Of a stretch of DNA of 64,000 bases, positions 54,535 to 64,000 are shown one piece after another. The number at the start of each line of letters is the position of its first letter. Position 1 is the stretch's first letter. The notes under the pieces are model-generated. The model worked only from the letters and a program-made list of their open reading frames with translations, had not been told where the DNA came from and did not search any database. The stretch lies in NCBI GenBank assembly GCA_032433765.1, contig JAVIAB010000051.1, forward strand, positions 153,402,421 to 153,466,420, read 5' to 3'. A program made the translations under genes and the position numbers. The stretch comes from Megaustenia siamemsis. Its lineage: Eukaryota > Mollusca > Gastropoda > Stylommatophora > Ariophantidae.

Positions 54535-55745
54535 TGGCATAATGGAACTACGGTGGTGTATATAATGGAACTACAGTGGTGTGCCATAATGGGACTAAGG
54601 TGGTGTAAAAAAATGGAACTACGGTGGTGTAACATAATGGAACTACGGTGGTGTAACATAATAGAACTAAGGTGGTGTAACATAATGGAACTACGGTGGT
54701 GTAACATAATGGAACTAAGGTGGTGTAACATAATGGAACTACGGTGGTGTAACATAATGGAAATAAGGTGGTGTAACATAATGGAACTAAGGTGGTGTAA
54801 GATAATGGAACTACGGTGGTGTAAAATAATGGAGCTAAGGTCGTGTAACATAATGGAACTACGGTGGTTAACATAATGGAACTAAGGTGGTGTAACATAA
54901 TGGAACTAAGATGGTGTAACATAATGGAACTAAATTGTTGTATCTTAATGGAACTAAGGTGGTATATCATAATGGAACTAAGGTGGTGTAACATAATTGA
55001 ATTATGGTGGTGTAACATAATGGAACTTAGGTGGTGTAAAATAATGGGATTAATATGGTATAACATAATGGAACTAAGGTGGTGTAACATAATGGAACTA
55101 CGGTGGTGCAACATAATGGAACTACAGTGGTGTAACATAATGGAACTAAGGTGGGGTAACATAATGTAACTAAGGTGGTGTAACATAATGGGATTTCGGT
55201 GGTATAACATAATGGAACTACGGTGGTATAACATAATGGAACTAAGGTGGTGTAACATAATGTAACTACGGTGGTGTAACACAATGGGAATGCGGTGGTG
55301 TAACATAATGGTACTACGGTGGTGTAACATAATGGAACTACGGTGGTGTAACATGATGGAACTAAGGTGGTGTAACATAATGGAACTACGGTGGTTAACA
55401 TAATGGAACTAAGGTGGTGTAACATAATGGAACTAAGATGGTGTAACATAATGGAACTAAATTGTTGTATCTTAATGGAACTAAGGTGGTATATCATAAT
55501 GGAACTAAGGTGGTGTAACATAATTGAATTATGGTGGTGTAACATAATGGAACTTAGGTGGTGTAAAATAATGGGATTAATATGGTATAACATAATGGAA
55601 CTAAGGTGGTGTAACATAATGGAACTACGGTGGTGTAACATAATGGAACTACGGTGGTGTAACATGATGGAACTAAGGTGGTGTAACATAATGGAAATAC
55701 GGTGGTGTAACATAATGGAAATACGGTGGTGTAACATAATGAGAC
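54535..55745. repeat. 24-bp minisatellite with a 527-bp internal duplication
   Basis: About 50 units of GTAACATAATGGAACTACGG plus TGGT, alternating with ACTAAGG forms. The segment from 54864 reappears almost unchanged at 55391, including rare units AAATTGTTGTATCTTAATGG and AATTATGGTGGTG. Both strands stay open (NIMELRWC, SSIMLHHL) because the period is a multiple of three. Confidence 0.97.
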
Positions 55746-56768
55746 TTCTGTGGTATGACAGAATGAGACTCGGATGGTGAGACATAATGTGACTGCCACG
55801 GTAAGGCATAATGTGACTGCGATGGTGAGACATAAAGTGACTACGGCATTGAGACATCATGAGACTGCGATGGTGAGACATAATGTGACTACGGCGGTAA
55901 GACACCATGAGACTGCGATGGTGAGACATAATGTGACTACGGCGGTAAGACACCATGAGACTGCGATCGTGAGACATAATGTGACTACGGCGTTGAGACA
56001 CCATGAGACACCGACGGTAAGATATAATGTGACTGCGGCGTTGAGACATCATGAGACTGCGATGGTGAGATATAATGTGACTACGGCGTTGAGACACCAT
56101 GAGACACCGACGGTGAGACATAATGTGACTAAGTCGTTGAGACACCATGAGACACCGACGGTGAGATATCATGTGACTACGGCGTTGAGACATCATAAGA
56201 CTGCGATTGTGAGATATAATGTGACTACGGCGTTGAGACACCATGAGACACTGATGGTGAGACATAATGTGACTACGGCGTTGAGACACTACAAGACTGT
56301 GATGGTGAGACATAATGTGAATACAGCGTTGAGACACCACGAGACTGTGATGGTGAGACATAATGTGGATACGGCGGAAATACACAACGAGACACCGACG
56401 GTGAGACATAATGTGACTACGGCGTTGAGACATCATGAGACTGCGATGGTGAGACATAATGTGACTACATCGTTGAGACACCACGAGACTGTGATGGTGA
56501 GATATAATGTGACTACGGCGTTGAGACACCATGAGACTGTGATATATAATGTGGCTACGGCGGTAAGACATCACGAGACACCTCTAGTGAGAAATAATGT
56601 GACTACGGCGTTGAGACACCATGAGACTGTGATATATAATGTGACTACGGCGGTAAGACACCACGAGACACCGATGATGAGACATAATGTGACTAAGGCG
56701 GTAAGACACCACGAGACACCGATGATGAGACATAATGTGACTACGGCGGTGAGACACCATGAGACTAC
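55746..56768. repeat. 48-bp higher-order minisatellite
   Basis: About 21 dimeric units of 48 bp, each pairing GAGACATAATGTGACTACGG with GAGACACCATGAGACTGCGA. It derives from the 24-bp family next to it (ACATAATG...GGTG). Frames VRHNVTTALRHHETAM and MSQRRSHIMSHHRSL are repeat translations. Confidence 0.96.
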
Positions 56769-56984
56769 CATGAGTCTTGATAAGAAACAGGTGGTGGAAG
56801 GACATGATAATAATTTTAAAAAAAAACATCTTTGGATGTCTTCAACTGTTTAAGAGGAAGAGATCTTGCCAATTAGTACTTGTTTTCATTTGACCCACAG
56901 AAATTCAAAACTACGACATCAGTCATTTTTATTTTACACTTAAACACTAGAATAAAAAAACAAAACTACTATAACAGTGTCTCT
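56769..56984. other. Short unique spacer
   Basis: Nothing recognised. Confidence 0.4.
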
Positions 56985-57215
56985 TCTTCAAATATTCCCT
57001 TGACAGCCAAATAGAGCAACGAAGAAATTATCAACGAGATGAACATAAAAAGAGAGCTCCAGACAAAATAAACATCAGAAAGGAACAATCGACATCTATC
57101 AGGCACATCGTAAGAAGATGAAATTTGGAATACTTTGTTATAATTGTCAAAATACAGTGAAAGAGAGATCGCGGACGACAAAAAAAGAAGATACTAGATA
57201 GCTTGGTGTCGTTAC
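56985..57215 (+). mobile_element. LINE family A' fragment
   Basis: Pieces read SNEEIINEMNIKRELQTK, then EREIADDKKRRY and a TTGGTGTCGTTAC remnant of the SLVSWHG end. Frameshifted; truncated at both ends. Confidence 0.7.
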
Positions 57216-57342
57216 ACCTGTTATAGAAGTTGAGTTATTTATTTCTTTATATTACTTTTATTGTTATTATTGTTGTTGGAGCCACATAAACATCACATTG
57301 ATCACAACATAGTCACAAAAATAATCACAGACTATTTTCATA

Positions 57343-59480
57343 ATCATCATCATCAAGTACCGGGCCTAGTGGCGTAGGTGATCATGTCTCTCCACAACTT
57401 TCGATCTCTTCAGCTATTTATCATTTCTGTTGTTGACCTTCTGCCAGGCCATTCTCTTAAGCTGTCTGTTATTTTTTCTCTTTGCTTCCCTATATCTCTT
57501 CGTCCCTTAATTTTTCCAGTTGTTACAATATATTCCAGTTGTTCTCTTCTCATTACATGGCCACAAAATGATGATTGTCTCTTCCTAACATTGGAAATTA
57601 GCTCTCTTTTTGCTTTGACCTCTCTCAGCACCTCTTCATTACTCTTCTTAGCTGTCCATGGTATTCTCAACATTCTTCTGTAAAACCACATTTCTACAGA
57701 CTCCAGTGATTTTCTTGTCTGTTGTCCTATTGTCCATGACTCGCATCCATATGTTAAGACTGGCTCTACGTAACATTTAAGAACTCTTTTTCTTGTTTCT
57801 TTTGTCAAAAATGGATTGCATAGTATTTTCCTCATTTTTTTGGAAAGCTGCTTTTGCCTGAGCCATTCTGCATCTCACCTCTTTTGTACATCTTCCGTCT
57901 GAGGTTAACAAAGTTCTCAAATATTTAAATTCATTTACCTGTTTTAATATTGTTCCACTTGTCTTTATTTTGCACTGAGGTGATGTCTTTTTCTTTGTTG
58001 TTACCATTACCTCTGTCTTTTTGCTATTAAGGCTGAGTCCTTTCTTTCACTATAATGTCCAACATTTCTTGTAACTCATTTTCACTCTTAGCGATTAATA
58101 CTGTATCATCAGTATACCTTAGATTATTTATATTATGACCTCCAATTGTTATTGCAGGCATGCCCCTTATGGATCTTAAAATAATCTCACTATAAATATT
58201 AAACAAATCTGGTGACAGCACACAACCTTGTCTAACACCCCTGTTTTATTTGTTGAAACATTTTCAATTGGTTTCCAGTTCTTATGGCCGCTGTTTGTTG
58301 CCAGTACATGTTCTTTATTATTCTTAGATCTTTGCTGCCAACGTTTATGCTTTCTAAAATGTTGATTACTTCTTGGTGCTTTACTTTGTCAAATGCCTTG
58401 GTGTAATCTATGAAACATAGGTATAGATCTGTTTTCACCTCTATGGCTCTTTCTACTAAAGATCTTATGATATAAATGGCATTGCTCGTTCCTTTATCTC
58501 TAACAAAACCACACTGTTCATTGCTAATTTCTGGACTGATTTTGTTTTGCACTCTTCGCATGATGATTCTTAGTAATATCTTATATGATGATCATCGCAT
58601 TCAATAGCACCCGATTTCTTTGGTAGGGCTATGAATATTGATTTGAGCAGGTCGTCTGGTATATATCCGCTGTTGTAGATATCATTCAATATTTTTGTTT
58701 ATTATTTCTATTCCAAAATCACCTATGGCTTCAATCTCTTCTTTAGTTATATTATCTGGTCCAGGGGCTTTGCCTGCTTTCATATTGCGCAAGGCGTCTT
58801 CCACTTCTTCTCTGAGTATTTCTGGTCCTTCTCCATTATCCTTAATATTTACTTCCGTTCGTTCATCATTATAAAGATCCTTAATGTATTCTGTCCATCG
58901 TCCTCTTATGTTTTCTTGATCAATCAACAGTTCTCATTTCTTTGATCTTAAACATCCAGTTTTTTATTGCGTTTTTCTTCTTGTTAATTCCTCAATTTGT
59001 TTGTATATAGCTTTAGCATCTCCTTTTTGTAGCAATTCGATCTCTTTGCATCTCTCTTTTAGCTATGCTTCTTTTGCTTCATTGCATTTTACTACAATTT
59101 CTTTATTTAATCTCTTATACTCATCTTTATTTTCTTTATTTGTTCTTCTTGTATCCATTACCTGCAAAATATCATTTGTCATCCATTTCTTTCTTGAATT
59201 TCTCCTCACTGGTGGTATGAACTCTTTTGATGTTTGTTGCATTGACTCTTTTAGCATTTCCCACTGTTCATCAATGCTTTGTATCTTCTCTATTGCATTG
59301 TACCGGTTCTGAATTGTGATTTTATATTTGTCTTGCAGCTTCTTGTCTGATTTTAGTAAATCTAAATTTAACTTGATGTTAACTGAGGCTCGTTTTGTTC
59401 TTTTTAATTTTACTCTAAGCTTTGCCACAACTGGTACATGATCACTATTGCAATCTGCCCCTGGTCTAGTTTCATAATAC
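57343..59480 (-). mobile_element. LINE family A copy, longest in the window (2.1 kb)
   Basis: Minus-strand order from 59480: the end of the APE endonuclease (PGADCNSDHVPVVAKL, with the conserved SDH); a linker (DEQWEMLKESMQQTSKEF, RNSRKKWMTNDILQVMD); RT motifs AGKAPGPDNITKEEIEAIG, SNEQCGFVRDKGTSNAIY, LCFIDYTKAFDKVKHQ (motif A), LSPDLFNIYSEIILRS (motif B) and INNLRYTDDTVLIAKSENEL (motif C as YTDD instead of YADD); LTSDGRCTKEVRCRM; YGCESWTIGQQTRKSLESV; HVMRREQLEYIVTTGKI; and the 3' end at about 57345 with (GAT)n. Frameshifts occur at about 57830, 58020, 58230, 58620 and 58930. It is 5'-truncated inside the endonuclease and inactive. Clade placement (RTE-like or other) cannot be settled by eye. 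Confidence 0.95.
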
Positions 59481-59935
59481 ATAATCATAATCAAGTTTAT
59501 TTAATTTTAATTTGGCACGTGATACATAATAGTGGATGCACTTCTCTTAGAATTACTGTTCTTTCATTCTGGACGTTCAGGAGATTATCATCGATGATTA
59601 TTGAACTGTCCATAAGTGCATATTATACATTCCTATCTCTCACACAACTTACTTACGACTTCTTATACATATAGGAAATATGAAGCACAACTTGGAAACA
59701 CTCTCAAAACACTTTCACAGCAACTAAATGTTCATATGTTCTAATTCACTTGTTCTGGTTCTGTCTATTGCTCAACTAATTTCTTAAGTCACTGATATCA
59801 TTTCTACTCTCTAGTCTGTTCCGTAATAACTTTTCAACTAACTTAAAACTACAAACTTGAAGATTCCTAACTACTTGTCGTTTCTAATTTATGTGCCTAA
59901 CTTTCTTTCCTGACTACTGAACTACCAATTTTTCT
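59481..59935. other. Unique AT-rich stretch, nothing recognised
   Basis: Starts at the 5' truncation point of the LINE. No other feature was recognised. Confidence 0.45.
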
Positions 59936-59937
59936 CC

Positions 59938-60215
59938 TAACTTAACTTACTGAATTACGGACCTAACTTAACTTACTGAATTACGGACCTAACTTAACTT
60001 ACTGAATTACGGACCTAACTTAACTTACTGAATTACGGACCTAACTTAACTTACTGAATTACGGACCTAACTTAACTTACTGAATTGCGGACCTAACTTA
60101 ATTTACTGAATTACGGACCTAACTTAACTTACTGAATTACGGACCTAACTTAACTTACTGAATTGCGGACCTAACTTAACTTACTGAATTGCGGACCTAA
60201 CTTAACTCCTAACTA
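59938..60215. repeat. 26-bp minisatellite
   Basis: About ten units of TAACTTACTGAATTACGGAC plus CTAACT. Late units carry GAATTGCGGAC. Confidence 0.96.
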
Positions 60216-60664
60216 CTAACTCACTGAATGGCGTTCCTAACTCTTCTGACTGCATTGCGGGCCTAACTACCGCCTTCGGTAGTTCGGCTGAAGCCTGACT
60301 AAGCTTATTTAGTCTACATTTCTGACTCTCAATTCCTGACTTAACGTAACTTAAAACCAATCGTGTCGAAGGTTAAATTCTCCCACCTAACTCTGTGCGT
60401 GAATATCTGCAGCCAATGAATTTGTCGCAATTGTCGCGAAGTGACAATTTGCAACCCCTTGATCTAATCAAATCTCATCATTCTGACCCAAAGTTGAACT
60501 ATGTCTAAGACTTTACAATAACAAGTAGTTTATGACTCCGTGAGTAATCTCTGGTCAGCTTGACCTCTCCAGCGTTTCAATATGCTACTGACATAGTCTA
60601 TTAAGAAATGGGTACCGTCTGAGTTACCTGCCCCATACTTTCATTCACTTTTACTGTTACAACA
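60216..60664. other. Unique stretch with a short hairpin
   Basis: ACTACCGCCTTCGGTAGT (60268-60285) is a small perfect hairpin. Nothing else was recognised. Confidence 0.45.
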
Positions 60665-60735
60665 CAGTAAACAGTCAACAATAGAATTGATACGATGTAC
60701 AATGACATGATCGCCTATGCCAACTGGTGTAGAAT
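60665..60735 (+). mobile_element. LINE A' terminal fragment
   Basis: AATAGAATTGATACGATGTA and ATGACATGATCGCCTATGCC are the last bases of the A' element with a small internal deletion. It leads directly into a GAT array. Confidence 0.75.
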
Positions 60736-61050
60736 AGGATGATGATTATGATGATGAAGATGACGATGATGATGACGAAGACGACGATGATAATGATAAT
60801 GACGGCGACGATGGTGATGATGATGATGGTGGTGATGGTGATGATGATGATGATGACGAGGATGATGATGATGGTGGTGGTGATGATGATGATGATGATG
60901 ATGACGATGATGACGATGATAATGACGACGACGATGATGATGATGGTGGTGGTGATGCTGATGATGACGATGATGATGATGGTGATGATGATAATGATGA
61001 TGATGGTGATGACGATGATGATGACGATGATGATGATGATGATGACGATG

Positions 61051-61107
<57 letters not shown>

Positions 61108-61135
61108 ATGATGATGACGATGATGATGGTAACAT
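60736..61135. repeat. (GAT)n array with GAC/GGT variants
   Basis: About 400 bp of GATGATGATGACGATGAT and similar. Open frames (MMMMTMMM, IIIIVII) are repeat translations. It begins at the 3' end of a LINE fragment. Confidence 0.97.
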
Positions 61136-61640
61136 TCTCTTGAGTAATTATAAAAGATTCCTCAATAGCTACAAGTAGCTCGTTTGACTTGAACGGGACA
61201 GTTATGAATGCTACCATCACAGACTCCTGACATGGTCCAGTGTGCTGGAATGAGGGAAACGGTGTCTGGAGCAATTGCAAGTGCGTGCTGACTAGTCCCA
61301 CGTATCGAGGGTGAGATAACCTACCATAACTTCATCTGGGTTATCTCACCGTCTGAGTCCAGTTCCATTAAATCACGTGTTGCACGTGCACAAACTAGGC
61401 TGTGCTAATCGAGTGAGAGTTTGAGATACTTTCGAGGGCTGGGGCCAGAATGTTCAGGCAGTATCTTAGAGACGTTCCAATCGTTTCTTTCTGTTTATTT
61501 GTTGTCGTCACAACAAGGGTCATTATCTTCGTTAGAATCTGCGTCACAACAGTCAGAATGACTATAGTCAATACCAATACTAGGTTCACTATTACAAGAA
61601 CTAACGTTAGGAAACTCACAGACACAAGGTAGAACAAATA
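61136..61640. other. Unique stretch with a 12-bp hairpin
   Basis: Contains the perfect inverted repeat GGTGAGATAACC (61310-61321) and GGTTATCTCACC (61339-61350). No gene was recognised. Confidence 0.45.
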
Positions 61641-64000
61641 CATCATCAGCACACATAACAATGCCATCACCAACAGAACCGATAACATTATAACCATCAA
61701 CACAACCGATAAATTTATCACCATCAATACAACCTATAACACTATTACCATCAACAGAACCGATAACATTATTACCATCAAAACAAATAAAAGCACAACT
61801 GACTGCGCAAGAACAACACTATTATCACAACCAACGCAACCGACAATACAACCAACAACACTATTATCAACATCAACACAACCAATAACATTACCATCAA
61901 CACAACAGACAACATTACTACCATCAAAACAACCAACAACATAACCGATAAAGCAAACCGATGACACTTTTACCAACACGATTACCGATAACATTATTAC
62001 CACAGACACAACTAACAACACAACCGACATCACTATTATCAACAACACAACCGATAACACTATAACCACCAACCCAATCCACAACACCGCAACCATCAAA
62101 ACAAACAACAACACTATAACCAGCAACACAAACGACAACACTATAACCATCATCACAACCAACAACACTATAACCATCAACACAACCAATAACACTATAA
62201 CCATCAACACAACCGACAACACTACAACCATCAACACAACAAATAACACTATAACCATCAACACAACCAACAACACTATTATCATCAACACAACCGGCAA
62301 CACTATAACCATCCACACAACCAACAACACTATAACCATCAACATAACCGACAACGCTATAGCCAATAACACTATAACGATCAACAAAACCGACAACGCT
62401 ATAAACATCAACACAACCAATAACACTATAACCATCAAAACAACCGACAACGCTATAAACATCAACACAACCAATAACACTATAACCATCAACACAACCG
62501 ACAACACTATAAACATCAACAAAATCGACAACACTATAAACATCAACACAACCAATAACACTATAACCATCAAAACAACCGACAACGCTATAAACATCAA
62601 CACAACCAATAACAATATAACCATCAACACAACCGACAACACTATAACCATCAACACAACCAATAACACTATAACCATCAACACAACCGACAACATTACT
62701 ACCATCAAAACAACCAACAACATAACCGATAAAGCAAACCGATGACACTTTTACCAACACGATTACCGATAACATTATTACCACAGACACAACTAACAAC
62801 ACAACCGACATCACTATTATCAACAACACAACCGATAACACTATAACCACCAACCCAATCCACAACACCGCAACCATCAAAACAAACAACAACACTATAA
62901 CCAGCAACACAACCGACAACACTATAACCATCATCACAACCAACAACACTATAACCATCAACACAACCAATAACACTATAACAATCAACACAACCGACAA
63001 CACTACAACCATCAACACAACAAATAACACTATAACCATCAACACAACCAACAACACTATTATCATCAACACAACCAGCAACACTATAACCATCCACACA
63101 ACCAACAACACTATAACCATCAACATAACTGACAACGCTATAGCCAATAACACTATAACGATCAACAAAACCGACAACGCTATAAACATCAACACAACCA
63201 ATAACACTATAACCATCAACAACAACAACGCTATAAACATCACACAACTATATAACCATCAACACAACCGACAACACTATAAACATCAACAAAATCGACA
63301 ACACTATAAACATCAACACAACCAATAACATTATAACCATCAAAACAACCGACAACGCTATAAACATCAACACAACCAATAACACTATAACCATCAACAC
63401 AACCGACAACACTATAACCATCAACACAACCAATAACACTATAGCCATCAACACAACCGACAACACTATAACCATCAAAACAACCGACAACGCTATAAAC
63501 ATCAACACAACCAATAACACTATAACCATCAACACAACCGACAACACTATAACCATCAACACAACCAATAACACTATAACCATCAACACAACCGACAACA
63601 CTATAACCATCAACACAACCAATAACACTATAACCATCAACACAACTGACAACACTACAACCATCAACACAACCAACAAAACTATAACCATCAACAAAAT
63701 CGACAACACTATAAACATTAACACAACCAATAACACTATAACCATCAACACAACTAATAACACAATAACCATCAATACAACGAATAACACTATAACCATC
63801 AACACAACCGACAACACTATAACCATCAACACAACCAATAACACTATAACCATCAACAAAACCGATAACACTATAACCATCAACACAACCGACAACACTA
63901 TAACCATCAACACAACCAATAACACTATAACCATCAACACAACCGACAACACTACAACCATTAACACAACCAATAACACTATAACCATCAACACAACCAA
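61640..64000. repeat. 27-bp minisatellite running off the window
   Basis: About 87 units of AACACTATAACCATCAACAC plus AACCGAC, commonly alternating with AACCAAT as a 54-bp dimer. Rare landmarks (AAAGCAAACCGATGACAC, ACCGCAACCATCAAAACA) at 61950 and 62096 recur at 62731 and 62867, a block duplication of about 781 bp. Minus frames of up to about 439 codons (VDGYSVIGC per unit) are repeat translations. The right edge is not in the window. Confidence 0.97.

Noticed and set aside
55027..56574. 515-codon SHIMSHHRSL frame
   Set aside because: It spans the 24/48-bp array and follows the repeat exactly.
57343..59480. Active reverse transcriptase gene
   Set aside because: At least five frameshifts, 5' truncation inside the endonuclease and YTDD in place of YADD.
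61734..64000. Large minus-strand frames rich in VDGYSVIGC or VVLMVIVLLVVLM (membrane-like)
   Set aside because: They are translations of a 27-bp satellite, and different frames give different repeat peptides.

Overview
The window looks like nuclear DNA of a repeat-rich metazoan, most likely a lophotrochozoan and plausibly a mollusc. The evidence is one intron-split Twist-family bHLH gene with GT-AG splice sites, APE-type non-LTR retrotransposon relics, tRNA-derived SINEs with target-site duplications, and many long-period minisatellites. The species cannot be read from the sequence, and the phylum is inferred. There are no bacterial operons, no CRISPR array and no functional RNA gene.

The only host gene I can support is twist on the + strand. 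Exon 1 (16754-16987, 78 codons) ends at a phase-0 donor. Exon 2 (42069-42527, 152 codons plus stop) follows a phase-0 acceptor. Joined, they encode 230 residues with an acidic/serine-rich N-terminus, basic clusters, a complete bHLH and an intact C-terminal Twist box. The 25,081-bp intron holds about ten unrelated tandem arrays (roughly 11 kb), including a 6.6-kb array of 12-bp units, plus about nine LINE relics, several SINE relics, a palindromic element and a TIR-bounded element. Unique stretches at about 22.3-22.8, 29.9-30.9, 38.0-38.7 and 41.4-42.0 kb are the main places to look for intronic regulatory DNA.

Upstream (1-16.7 kb): LINE relics, a TATC/TGTC/TGCC microsatellite, a foldback-like palindrome whose arms are arrays of a 28-bp unit (about 2840-4830), SINEs, and minisatellites of 45, 30, 86, 41, 39 and 46 bp. 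Downstream (42.5-64 kb): a LINE 3' end close behind the twist stop, three well-preserved SINEs (two with clear target-site duplications), minisatellites of 30/31, 22, 48, 24, 26 and 27 bp, a TAGAA array, and the two longest LINE copies (52910-54171 and 57343-59480, both minus, both 5'-truncated and frameshifted). A 27-bp array fills 61.64-64 kb and runs off the window.

The LINE relics fall into several families named here only for this window. Family A and its relative A' end near a conserved sequence reading RDMITYASR followed by (ATG)n. Family B ends in WRSMVANLRCGD followed by (ATG)n. Family C, a D-type fragment and an RNase H-bearing fragment also occur. Several microsatellites start exactly at LINE 3' ends, so retrotransposition probably seeded part of the tandem-repeat load. 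Nearly all long open frames in the window are translations of tandem arrays and are not called as genes.
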